9,992 nucleotides of DNA from JBGTCD01 sp041749015 (GTDB lineage Bacteria > Bacteroidota > Bacteroidia > Cytophagales > Cyclobacteriaceae): assembly GCA_041749015.1 (NCBI GenBank), contig JBGTCD010000144.1:1-9992 (forward strand). The letters are read 5' to 3'. The notes beneath the pieces are model-generated. The model ran no database searches. It saw only the letters and a list, made by a program, of their open reading frames with translations, and was not told where the DNA came from. The translations under genes and the position numbers were made by a program. Below are positions 1 through 7,180 of the stretch, one piece after another (the first letter of the stretch is position 1; every line of letters starts with the position of its first letter).

Positions 1-2
1 AT

Positions 3-77
3 TATCTTGAATCACAGAGCGAGATGCTCACCGGCTCAATTTTGAATAATGTGGATTATAGAAATCTTAACATTTAA
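3..77 (+). CDS. C-terminal tail of an unidentified protein (partial)
   Basis: One frame is open from the left window edge to a TAA at 75-77 and reads as 24 residues ending in NNVDYRNLNI. The other two plus-strand frames stop within about 45 bases. The composition (mixed polar and hydrophobic residues, no low complexity) looks protein-like, and the next gene to the right lies on the opposite strand, so this would be the 3' end of a plus-strand gene converging on the gene at 155-733. The fragment is too short to assign a family. It could be an open frame by chance. Confidence 0.4.
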   Translation, partial: YLESQSEMLTGSILNNVDYRNLNI

Positions 78-154
78 ATGCTCATTTACTTCGACCAATA
101 CTGGTCAGCCTTCATGCAAAGAGGAGTAATTTTCTATGGAAGAATTTCGTCGTG

Positions 155-733
155 TTAATTACCATCTTTCTCATAAATAACATCCACTTTATCCACAATT
201 TTTTTCCTTTTTTCAATGAGTATCTGGCGTGCGATTTTGCGGACAGTATCAGGGTCCATTTCTTCCAGGATTCTGTGGGTTTTGATGTAGCGGATACCCT
301 TTTTGATATGTTGCAAATTCACATTCTCAAGGAAGGGACCTCTTAATTCTTCAGGATCAAAAGCCTGTACTTTGATGTGTTTGATTCCTATATCAAAAAC
401 CTGTTCTACGTTGGTGATTTTAGTAGAGAGGACCTCATTTACCGCATTCCTTACCTGATCTTCCTGGATTTGGTCTATACCGGTGATGAGTTCATCTAAT
501 GAAATGCCTTTGGATTCGGAAATTTCAATTAAATGTTGAATCCTGGTGTCAAGAGTATCACCTACTGACGCTAAACCTTCCCGGTATTTTTCGGGCATCA
601 ATCTTGGATATTTTTTATTCACTACAGCCTCTGCAACCATCTTGGGAAAGGCAACCTTATAATAATACCATCCTGTCACTGCAATCAAACACAGGATAAT
701 TGCTAAGATCAGCACTAATTTTTTCCAATTCAC
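155..733 (-). CDS. Membrane-anchored helical protein of unknown function
   Basis: I do not recognise this 192-residue protein. Residues about 6-25 form one strongly hydrophobic segment preceded by two lysines, so it is either an N-terminal membrane anchor or an uncleaved signal; no lipobox or clear cleavage site follows. The rest is charged and predicted mostly helical. Two stretches, about 85-105 and 155-175, look alike: acidic residues, then a Val-Arg pair, then a hydrophobic helix ending in lysine. They may be an internal repeat. The orientation suggests a domain facing the periplasm. The start is GTG at 731-733: an in-frame TAA lies 15 bases upstream with no ATG between. The gene sits 88 bases downstream of the sulfotransferase on the same strand and could share its transcript or use the possible promoter near 800. 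A link to polysaccharide synthesis is only positional. Confidence 0.8.
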   Translation of the reverse strand: MNWKKLVLILAIILCLIAVTGWYYYKVAFPKMVAEAVVNKKYPRLMPEKYREGLASVGDTLDTRIQHLIEISESKGISLDELITGIDQIQEDQVRNAVNEVLSTKITNVEQVFDIGIKHIKVQAFDPEELRGPFLENVNLQHIKKGIRYIKTHRILEEMDPDTVRKIARQILIEKRKKIVDKVDVIYEKDGN

Positions 734-799
734 TTGTAAGATTTTTAATATTTAATTTGAACTATTTATATAACGAGTAGACCATATTATTCATTCAAC

Positions 800-807
800 C
801 AAACCTA
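800..807 (-). promoter_or_regulatory. Possible -7 promoter box (TAGGTTTG)
   Basis: Read on the minus strand, these bases match the Bacteroidota -7 consensus TAnnTTTG exactly. They lie 67 bases upstream of the GTG start of the 155-733 gene, which would give a leader of roughly 60 bases. No TTG/TTTG box is visible at the usual distance further upstream, so the element is incomplete and a chance match is possible. Confidence 0.28.
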
Positions 808-816
808 TGAAATAGG
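804..816 (-). terminator. Small hairpin just downstream of the sulfotransferase gene
   Basis: CCTAT and ATAGG form a perfect 5-bp stem around a 3-base loop, starting 6 bases past the sulfotransferase stop codon. On the minus strand it is followed by TTTGGTTG rather than a clean U-tract, so it is at best a weak terminator. It overlaps the TAGGTTTG box. Confidence 0.2.
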
Positions 817-821
817 GATTT

Positions 822-1772
822 TCAGGCATACCATTTACTTAAATCTCGGGCAATCAAGGATTCCAGCAATTTTATATCCTCTTTATAGATGGAGTGGGAT
901 ATTTCACTTTTGAGACTGGGGTCAAGGGATGGTCGCTGGAGATTTTTATTTCTGAATTGATTGAGTTGCTTTTGGGTTGTCGAATTGTGCTTAAGGGCAT
1001 TGTACCACCTTTGTGGTAGTATCTTTTTAAGGGCCTTTTTTACCCAACTGTTTTGTCCGATCACCTTATCAAAAGCCTTGTTTTTGATGAATCCGGATTG
1101 GTTATACTCAACGGAAAAGTCAACCTTAAAATCAGGGTCAACCCCAATAAACCTGAAAATATCCTTCATCATTTTTTCGGAGTCTTGCCTCAGATCCTCA
1201 AATAGAAATACTTTGATCTGACTTTTAGGAAAAATCTCAAAATACCTTGAAAGATGTCTGCCGTAATAGCCTTCCTTTATCAGGTCATTCCTCTGCCACC
1301 ATACTGTAGTAGGATCAAGGCAATCACTAAATTGTACGGTTGGAACCCTGTTTTCCCTTGCCAGGTGTAAATACCGGGAATATAATCGCTCAGCAGGCTG
1401 CCTTAATATGGCGATAATCTTAACATCCGCCGCATAATGCAAAATTCTGTCCGGAGCATTCTTATGATACATGTAGGTATTTGAGGTTTCTCCTTTTACC
1501 TGATGATCCTCTGCACCTGCAAATAGTTCAACATAGTCTTCTATATTCGTTACCGAATTGTTATAATGATGAATCTGGGGGGTGCCTTCAAAATCTGATG
1601 GTTGGTTGAGTTCATATCCAAAAAAATTAGGCTCCTTCAACGGGCTGATAAATACCCCGGGGTGTTGCTTCAAATAATTATCAACTGAGGTGGTCCCTGA
1701 TTTACCCGTTCCGATGATCAAAAAATCAGGAAGTTGGTGGCGGGAAATAATTGCTTTTCCAGAGGAGACCAT
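822..1772 (-). CDS. PAPS-dependent carbohydrate sulfotransferase
   Basis: A cytosolic enzyme expected to transfer sulfate from PAPS to a hydroxyl or amino group, most likely on a sugar. Residues 14-29 carry the 5'-phosphosulfate-binding loop, LPDFLIIGTGKSGTTS, with K24 in the catalytic lysine position. The 3'-phosphate-binding motif is RQPAERLYSRY at 124-134, with R124 and S132 in the expected places. KEP at 46-48, GYYGRHLSRYFEIFP at 158-172 and VFLFEDL at 178-184 are also typical of the heparan-sulfate NST-like (Sulfotransfer_1) family. At 316 residues it is full length, with no signal peptide or membrane segment. The ATG at 1770-1772 is the first start after an in-frame stop 27 bases upstream. 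It diverges from the glycosyltransferase at 1865 across 92 bases, so the two may be co-regulated. The acceptor cannot be read from sequence; the exported polysaccharide is the obvious candidate, though a lipid or a small metabolite is possible. Confidence 0.93.
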   Translation of the reverse strand: MVSSGKAIISRHQLPDFLIIGTGKSGTTSVDNYLKQHPGVFISPLKEPNFFGYELNQPSDFEGTPQIHHYNNSVTNIEDYVELFAGAEDHQVKGETSNTYMYHKNAPDRILHYAADVKIIAILRQPAERLYSRYLHLARENRVPTVQFSDCLDPTTVWWQRNDLIKEGYYGRHLSRYFEIFPKSQIKVFLFEDLRQDSEKMMKDIFRFIGVDPDFKVDFSVEYNQSGFIKNKAFDKVIGQNSWVKKALKKILPQRWYNALKHNSTTQKQLNQFRNKNLQRPSLDPSLKSEISHSIYKEDIKLLESLIARDLSKWYA

Positions 1773-1864
1773 AGGTTGGGAACTTTGAGTTTGAAGTCAG
1801 AAACCTTCATTTTAATGACTTTTTATCAAAATCAATATGAATTCTAACTACCTTTAGTACTCAA

Positions 1865-3064
1865 ATGAAATCAAAAAGTTTTATTTATTTTGCCCTCGCC
1901 AGATGGGATGGCCCCTACGCATCGACTGCCTTTTCTATTGCTCAGGAATTGTCTTCAGAAAACCGGGTGTTCTATATTGAAAATCCCTTTACTCTGAAAG
2001 ACGTAATTGCTGGTTTTTGGAAGAAAATAATCTATAGAAGAATCCCTGCCCTCCTTTTTGGGATTAAACCTATCCAGCCAATTCAAGAAAACCTATTTAT
2101 TGTAACCCCATTGGCGGTTTTACCCATCAATTGGATGCCGGATGGGTGGCTATACCGGAAGCTACTGAATTTTAACAACAGGATTGTTTTCTGGTCTGTA
2201 AGAATAACTATCAAGAGATTTAACCTGCAGGATTATATTTACTATAATTCATTCAATCCTTTTTACGGGTTAACCTTTCCGCGGTCATTTAAACCGGCGC
2301 TGACTATTTATCAATCAGTAGATAAAGTTGCCAACTCTCATTATGTAAAAAAACATGGCCCTGCGCTGGAGGCAGCTCAGATAAAAAAGGCTGATTTCAC
2401 CGTGGTCACTTCTACCAATTTAAAGCAGCAACTTTCAATACATAGTTCTGAAATACACCTGGTGCCCAATGCGGCCGATATTGAGTTGTTCAGCAGAGCA
2501 GGGCTGCCGGAAACGACCATACCAAATGATATTGAAGATATCCGTGGCAAGGTTATTACGTATATTGGTAATATATGCGACAGAGTAGATTATGATATTT
2601 TGTCAAAAATCACTTCTGAGGAAGGCCTTCATCTTTTACTCATTGGTCCTGTTTCAACTAAAAATAAAACCCTGGAGAAATTATCATTGAAAGAAAATGT
2701 CACCCTAACCGGTCCAAAACCTATGGCCGAATTGCCGGGATACCTGAAAGGTACCCATTGTGCGATAATTCCTTTTCTCTGTAATGAACTTACCGCAGGG
2801 ATATATCCGCTGAAGATCAATGAATACCTGGCTGCAGGAGTACCGGTTGTTTCAACGTCTTTTTCCTCTGATATTTTGAATTTTAAAGAGGTGATATATT
2901 TAGCTCACCATGCTGAGGGCTTTGTGGAGGGCATTAATCGCTCGATAAAAGCCAATAATGATGTATTGGTACAAGAAAGAAAAAGATTCACCAGGAATAA
3001 TACCTGGAGAAATCGGGCTGATCAAATCATGGGCCTGATAGGAAAATATGAATCCAATAAATAA
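1865..3064 (+). CDS. GT-B fold glycosyltransferase (GT4/TuaH-like)
   Basis: A predicted cytoplasmic or membrane-associated enzyme that moves a sugar from a nucleotide donor to a growing glycan. The N-terminal half (1-200) has the open Rossmann arrangement of retaining GT-B enzymes, including YQSVDKVANS near 149-158, a segment resembling the YDCVDD region of TuaH-type proteins. PNAAD at 201-205 marks the domain junction (the common 'vPNGvD' segment). The C-terminal half has HLLLIGPV at 256-263 and the donor-binding signature LKINEYLAAGVPVVS at 326-340, with E330 in the conserved glutamate position. The length of 399 residues is normal. The ATG at 1865 has no Shine-Dalgarno sequence, as is common in Bacteroidota. 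It is the first gene of the plus-strand cluster, and its last codons overlap a small reading frame starting at 3048. Donor sugar and linkage cannot be inferred. Confidence 0.9.
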   Translation: MKSKSFIYFALARWDGPYASTAFSIAQELSSENRVFYIENPFTLKDVIAGFWKKIIYRRIPALLFGIKPIQPIQENLFIVTPLAVLPINWMPDGWLYRKLLNFNNRIVFWSVRITIKRFNLQDYIYYNSFNPFYGLTFPRSFKPALTIYQSVDKVANSHYVKKHGPALEAAQIKKADFTVVTSTNLKQQLSIHSSEIHLVPNAADIELFSRAGLPETTIPNDIEDIRGKVITYIGNICDRVDYDILSKITSEEGLHLLLIGPVSTKNKTLEKLSLKENVTLTGPKPMAELPGYLKGTHCAIIPFLCNELTAGIYPLKINEYLAAGVPVVSTSFSSDILNFKEVIYLAHHAEGFVEGINRSIKANNDVLVQERKRFTRNNTWRNRADQIMGLIGKYESNK

Positions 3065-3119
3065 AAATGCTGTAGTCAAAAATGAATTTGACGCCAAAAG
3101 AAATAAAATAATCACGTGA
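3048..3119 (+). CDS. Possible 23-residue leader peptide overlapping two genes
   Basis: An ATG at 3048, four bases after AGGA, opens a 23-codon frame (MNPINKNAVVKNEFDAKRNK, then IIT) that begins inside the end of the glycosyltransferase gene in a different frame. Its TGA at 3117-3119 shares three bases with the GTG start of the next small gene, giving a GTGA junction. This is the geometry of translational coupling. The peptide is hydrophilic and has no recognisable domain. It could be a real micropeptide, a coupling leader, the N-terminal part of one protein split by a frameshift, or a chance frame. Confidence 0.3.
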   Translation: MNPINKNAVVKNEFDAKRNKIIT

Positions 3120-3241
3120 AAAGAAGGTCAGTTAATAAAAGGAAACGTATAACGACTAAAGGGTTGGTAATATTTATCGCCATTTCTTTTGTTGTCTTTG
3201 TGTACCTGGTCATTTTTTTGAAAATCGTGTTCATACCCTAG
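3116..3241 (+). CDS. 41-residue single-span membrane peptide
   Basis: A GTG at 3116 opens a 41-codon frame ending at the TAG at 3239-3241. The product has a very basic N-terminus (KRRSVNKRKRITTK) followed by about 22 hydrophobic residues (GLVIFIAISFVVFVYLVIFL) and a short KIVFIP tail, as expected for a small inner-membrane peptide with its N-terminus in the cytoplasm by the positive-inside rule. An in-frame TAA at 3104-3106 rules out a longer version in this frame. It fills most of an otherwise unexplained 212-base gap between two glycan genes on the same strand. I recognise no family. It may help assemble or regulate the neighbouring membrane proteins, or it may be the remnant of a longer gene. 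Confidence 0.5.
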   Translation: MKRRSVNKRKRITTKGLVIFIAISFVVFVYLVIFLKIVFIP

Positions 3242-3276
3242 GCAATCTTTGACCTTGAATTTCTGATTATTTTTCA

Positions 3277-4722
3277 ATGAAGGTGGATGCCCATTCGATT
3301 TCCAATATAAAATCCAAAATATTAATTGGGGTATTGATTTTGGTAGCCATTATGGTGCCCTACCTGATGGTATCGGTGTCAATCATGGTAGCTCCGGTAA
3401 TCATCTTTCTTATTATCACCATCCCTATTGTACTCCTTACCTTCCGCAATTATGGGTTTGGAATATTTATTTTATTCATTTACGGATCTTTTTTATTTAC
3501 CCTATACCGCCTGATTCCCGGTGATTTCCCCTATGGTACTGCATTTGATGTTTTGATCGTCCTCATCTTTCTTTCCATGGTAATTTATTTTAAGGGGAGA
3601 GAAAAATTTCAATGGAAGTTTAATGAGCCGATTACGATCACCCAATTGATATTTTATGGATATTTTATCTTTCAGATAGCCAATCCCAATGCTGTTTCTG
3701 TTGGTGCGTGGCTGGCTTCGGCCAGGTTTCTCGCATTATTGCTTTTGTTTTTTGTGTTCCTTCATTTTTTCGATAAAATAAAAAATATAAAGCACTTCAA
3801 TACCCTTTGGATGGTTTTGGCCATGTTGATTGCCCTTTATGGTATTCAGCAGGAGTACTTTGGGCTTAGGGATTTTGAATGGGAGTGGATATATGATTCC
3901 CCTAATCGTTACGCACTTTACTTTATATGGGGGAATATGCGAAAATTTTCCTTTCTATCAGACCCCTCTGCCTTTGGGCTTTTTCTGGCTTTTTCTGGTA
4001 CTTCTTGTTTAATGATGGTCTTTGGCCCATTTTCTAATGGAAAAAGAGCCGGATTCCTGTTAATGGCCCTTGTTTCTTTCTTTTCCATGTCCTTCGCAGG
4101 AACCCGCACAGCATATGCCGTCATTATTGTGAGTGTATTTCTTTTCATCCTCCTTAACCTGAGAAATGTCAAAGTAATTGTGGTAAATCTGGCCCTCGTT
4201 ACCATTTTCATCGTATTAATGGTGGGGCCCTTTTATGGTGGGCCACTTAACAGGATGCGGTCCACCCTAAATTTTACCGAGGATGCCTCCATGGCTGTAA
4301 GAGATGCGAAAAGGATCCAGTTTCAAGCGTATATCCAGAGTAATCCGATAGGAGGAGGGGTCAATACCGCCGGAAATGCTGGATTGCGGTATTCCAGTGG
4401 CCATCTATTGGCAGGACAATATGATCCTGACAGCGGGTATTTAAGAACAGCCCTGGAAATGGGGGTTGTCGGATTATTGTTATTCCTGATCTTGAACGCA
4501 AGCGTGGCGATCACAGGCATATTAAATCACTTCCGGCTTAAAGACCCGCTACTGAAGACGTATAATATGGCCTTTATGATACCATTTTTTGGTCTTTCAG
4601 TGGCCCATTATACCCAGGATGCCCTCCTCCAGAAACCCATTTTAATCCCGGTAATCGCCACCTATGCCCTAATGATTAAACTTAAAGATTTAGATGTTAC
4701 CTACAGCAAAAATGATACTTAA
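3277..4722 (+). CDS. O-antigen ligase/polymerase-like membrane protein (Wzy/WaaL family)
   Basis: A polytopic inner-membrane protein of 481 residues with about 11-12 hydrophobic segments. By family it either polymerises lipid-linked repeat units (Wzy) or ligates the finished glycan to an acceptor (WaaL) on the periplasmic face. Supporting features are FLSDPSAFG at 226-234, the FAGTRTAYAV segment at 273-282 that corresponds to the usual 'sgSRta' motif, a large soluble loop at about 320-390, and DPDSGYLRTALEMGVVGLL at 383-401, which matches the Wzy_C pattern of a short loop followed by an amphipathic E-x-G-x-x-G helix. The usual histidine of that loop appears to be replaced; H376 in SSGHLL is nearby. 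The ATG at 3277 has no Shine-Dalgarno sequence. It lies 35 bases after the small membrane peptide and 86 before the TolC-like gene, consistent with one operon. Ligase and polymerase cannot be told apart by sequence alone. Confidence 0.88.
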   Translation: MKVDAHSISNIKSKILIGVLILVAIMVPYLMVSVSIMVAPVIIFLIITIPIVLLTFRNYGFGIFILFIYGSFLFTLYRLIPGDFPYGTAFDVLIVLIFLSMVIYFKGREKFQWKFNEPITITQLIFYGYFIFQIANPNAVSVGAWLASARFLALLLLFFVFLHFFDKIKNIKHFNTLWMVLAMLIALYGIQQEYFGLRDFEWEWIYDSPNRYALYFIWGNMRKFSFLSDPSAFGLFLAFSGTSCLMMVFGPFSNGKRAGFLLMALVSFFSMSFAGTRTAYAVIIVSVFLFILLNLRNVKVIVVNLALVTIFIVLMVGPFYGGPLNRMRSTLNFTEDASMAVRDAKRIQFQAYIQSNPIGGGVNTAGNAGLRYSSGHLLAGQYDPDSGYLRTALEMGVVGLLLFLILNASVAITGILNHFRLKDPLLKTYNMAFMIPFFGLSVAHYTQDALLQKPILIPVIATYALMIKLKDLDVTYSKNDT

Positions 4723-4808
4723 AATAGAAAGGCTTTTCCATCTAAAGCAATTATGCTCAACCATCATCATTTGATTTAAAATTATTTGTCTTATAAAACC
4801 CCAAAATC

Positions 4809-5513
4809 ATGTTTAAATATATTCTATTATTCCTCCTGCCATTTTATTGTATTCAGGGGCATGCCCAAAATGTGGATTACAACAGAGTAATTTTACCGTC
4901 AAATACATCCAATGTGGAGTTTTCTGAAAGGCTTGTACAATTGGCCTGGGATAATCATCCTGATAATCACGCAGTGAGAAAGGAAAGGGAAGTAGCTGAT
5001 TATGAGCTTACTCTAATAAAGCGGCAATGGATGGAATCATTCAGAGCTCAGGGAAACCTGAATGAGTTTAATATTCTTCCAGCAGGGGAGATCCAGGAGC
5101 TAAGGGCCAATTTTTTCCCCAGATATAACTTTGGCGTCACTTTTACCCTCGGTGATATTTTTATGAACCCGATAGAGAAAAGGCAGCAGATAAAAAGAGT
5201 GGAGATAGCAGATGAAGATATAAAATCATCGATGCTAAGAGTAAGAAGAGAAGTGCTTACGGCTTATAATAACTTCCTCATGCTCGAAGAAATCCACAGG
5301 ATACAATCAATAGCACTTCAGGATGCTGAGAGCAACCATTTGATCTTAGAAGACGCCTTCAAGCAAGGTGAAGAGTCTTATGACAATTATGTCAATAGCT
5401 TCGGTAATATCAATATGACTAAGATAGCTAAACTAAATGCACAAACTAATTACCTCAACTCCAAACTGGCTCTTGAAGAAATGATCGGGATACCCCTGGA
5501 AGAGGTAGAGTAA
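4809..5513 (+). CDS. Half-length TolC-like outer-membrane efflux protein
   Basis: Residues 1-20 are a classic signal peptide (MFKYILLFLLPFYCIQGHAQ) with probable cleavage after the alanine or glutamine near 19-20, so the protein goes to the periplasm or outer membrane. The mature part resembles one structural repeat of the TolC/OEP family: an N-terminal helix at about 38-75 (LVQLAWDNHP onward), a strand-like stretch NFFPRYNFGVTFTLGDIF at 101-118, then long coiled-coil helices at 122-225 ending in LNAQTNYLNSKLALEEMIGI, the usual close of an OEP repeat. TolC proteins are normally 420-500 residues with two such repeats; this one has 234 and only one. Both ends look intact, with a natural signal peptide and a normal stop, so it is probably a genuine short form. 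It is the last plus-strand gene of the glycan cluster and may line an export path, but no adaptor or pump gene is visible here. Confidence 0.78.
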   Translation: MFKYILLFLLPFYCIQGHAQNVDYNRVILPSNTSNVEFSERLVQLAWDNHPDNHAVRKEREVADYELTLIKRQWMESFRAQGNLNEFNILPAGEIQELRANFFPRYNFGVTFTLGDIFMNPIEKRQQIKRVEIADEDIKSSMLRVRREVLTAYNNFLMLEEIHRIQSIALQDAESNHLILEDAFKQGEESYDNYVNSFGNINMTKIAKLNAQTNYLNSKLALEEMIGIPLEEVE

Positions 5514-5560
5514 AAAAATAAATAAAGGAGGAACAATATTCACACAAAATGAGTGAAAGA

Positions 5561-7180
5561 TCAGAGCCCCCCTTCCTGATAGCCTTTTTTCTGATACACT
5601 TCGATAAATGAAAACTCAGGTATCCTTGGAGCGAGAAATTTGAAGGTAAGTTCATAATGCTCCAGGATGCACTCCCGCACCTCATAAGGGTAAAAATTAT
5701 TCAGATCCGGGATATCCTGAAACAAAATCAGGTCATATTCCCGGTTATTGATTTTATGGCAGAAATGGTCGATTTCTCTTTCAAAAAATGAAACCCCATA
5801 ATGATACCATAGTGGGTGGTCAGGTCCTTTTTCAGTAGTGTAAGGCAATTCATAAGCAAGCTGTGTAAGTTCTGACATATTCAGCACCCGGATTTGGTCT
5901 GCCTTATTTTGGACCACTGGAAGCGATTTTAATTGATGGATGCCTTCGATGGTAGCTTCAGGAAGTTTTACATTTTTAAAAGTCTTGATATCGGAATTTA
6001 CCCAGTTTGATCGCTTCATATCCAGGGAGTCAAGTCCGAGGATGTAGGTGTTTTTTGAAATAACCTGGTCATCTCGTTTATCCTGGCTTACCATAATATT
6101 TTCTACCTTGGGCCTGATAAAGCGCACCCAAAATACATTGGACCACCATAGTCCAATGAGTAAAATCCCGGAAATGAGAATTACCGGCCTGGATAGATCA
6201 TAATTCCTACTAAGCCGCAACAGCACAAATCCGATGAAAAAACTATGGAAATAGATATTCCCGTCAATAGGAGTGTAGCTGGTGACCTGAATTAACGCTG
6301 CCTGGCCTAAAATGAAAACTACGATCAATGCTGGGATAACCCTGGAAGGGTCTTTTATCCAGTGGAGAAATCCAGAATTATCCAAAACCAACATGACCAG
6401 TACCATTAGCAGATAGAATTTGATCCATTTAGATGCTCCCAGGAACTCATCCATAAAATCGAACAGCGTAAGCCGTGAGAAATGCGGTGGTTGGCCCAGA
6501 TTAAACCAATAGCCAAAGTCATAAGCTAAGAAAGGGAGAATCAGCAGGGCCATAGCTAATAAGTAGGCACCAGAAAAGATGATGATCTTTCTGAATGACT
6601 TCGAAATCCATCCGTCATAAATAAGCAAAGCCCCACACAATACCAGGGTAAGGCCACCCGTATCCTGTTTGGTCATGAATGCCAAAGCGGCCATTAGTGC
6701 CGCCGGGATTGTCCACCACCCTCGTTTTTCATCAAAACTCTTCAGGAGAAATAACAGGCTTAGGAGCTGCAAAATAAAAACAAGGTGATTGTACCACGGC
6801 CAGAAGTTGAACAGGGTATAAGATAAAGTAAAAACAGTCAAGGCGATGATTCTGCCACCGGTATCAAGCCCGAGATGCTGGAGTATCCTGCTAAAGGCAT
6901 AGCTACCCATCCAATTGATGAGCACCTGCACCTTGATCAAAGTAACTACATAAGGCCCAAAAATCTTAAAAAATAATGCCGGCAACAACCAGAAGACATA
7001 CCCTACGGGGGTGCCAAAATCTCTGTAGGGGATCTCTCCGGAAGCGATTCGATAAGCACCTTCCCAGGCTAAAAATAGATTGATCCTGTAGGGAAAGGAA
7101 ATAAATAGGGGAATGATGGCCGGTAAAATAATGATGGCCCATTCTATTAATTTCAATCGCTGATTATATGGTTTCAACAC
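5561..7180 (-). CDS. GT39/PMT-like polytopic membrane glycosyltransferase
   Basis: A 539-residue inner-membrane protein with about 11 hydrophobic segments up to residue 360, then a soluble C-terminal domain of about 175 residues. The first periplasmic loop reads NLFLAWEGAYRIASGEIPYR, running on into DFGTPVG; the G-x-x-P-Y-x-D-F pattern at 48-55 is typical of the PMT_2/ArnT-type superfamily, which uses polyprenyl-phosphate sugars as donors. Acidic residues E40 and D54 are the candidates for the catalytic positions. FMTKQDTGG at 168-176 matches the conserved 'lTKQn' segment of these bacterial proteins. The start appears to be GTG at 7178-7180, with TTG the next codon; it overlaps the end of the upstream gene by 17 bases, which suggests translational coupling. 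It converges on the TolC-like gene with a 47-base gap. The acceptor (lipid, glycan or protein) is unknown. Confidence 0.85.
   Translation of the reverse strand: MLKPYNQRLKLIEWAIIILPAIIPLFISFPYRINLFLAWEGAYRIASGEIPYRDFGTPVGYVFWLLPALFFKIFGPYVVTLIKVQVLINWMGSYAFSRILQHLGLDTGGRIIALTVFTLSYTLFNFWPWYNHLVFILQLLSLLFLLKSFDEKRGWWTIPAALMAALAFMTKQDTGGLTLVLCGALLIYDGWISKSFRKIIIFSGAYLLAMALLILPFLAYDFGYWFNLGQPPHFSRLTLFDFMDEFLGASKWIKFYLLMVLVMLVLDNSGFLHWIKDPSRVIPALIVVFILGQAALIQVTSYTPIDGNIYFHSFFIGFVLLRLSRNYDLSRPVILISGILLIGLWWSNVFWVRFIRPKVENIMVSQDKRDDQVISKNTYILGLDSLDMKRSNWVNSDIKTFKNVKLPEATIEGIHQLKSLPVVQNKADQIRVLNMSELTQLAYELPYTTEKGPDHPLWYHYGVSFFEREIDHFCHKINNREYDLILFQDIPDLNNFYPYEVRECILEHYELTFKFLAPRIPEFSFIEVYQKKGYQEGGL

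Noticed and set aside
93..106. Inverted repeat GACCA-ATAC-TGGTC after the left-edge partial gene
   Set aside because: The stem is only 5 bp with no T-tract, so it is too weak to call a terminator.
136..180. A 14-codon plus-strand frame (MEEFRRVNYHLSHK) preceded by GAGGAG at 121-126
   Set aside because: The spacing is good, but it is very short and mostly overlaps the 3' end of the gene on the other strand. Nothing else supports it.
1849..1856. TACCTTTA as a -7 promoter box before the glycosyltransferase
   Set aside because: It mismatches the consensus at the last base, has no partner box upstream, and would leave almost no leader before the ATG at 1865.
5560..5590. ATCAG...CTGAT inverted repeat followed by six T after the TolC-like gene
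   Set aside because: The stem is 5 bp with an 11-base loop and lies inside the 3' end of the converging gene. It could be a weak terminator, but it is not convincing.
5526..5611. AGGAGG followed by a 20-codon frame starting at 5549
   Set aside because: The ribosome site is about 17 bases from the ATG, too far, and the frame runs antisense into the GT39-like gene.
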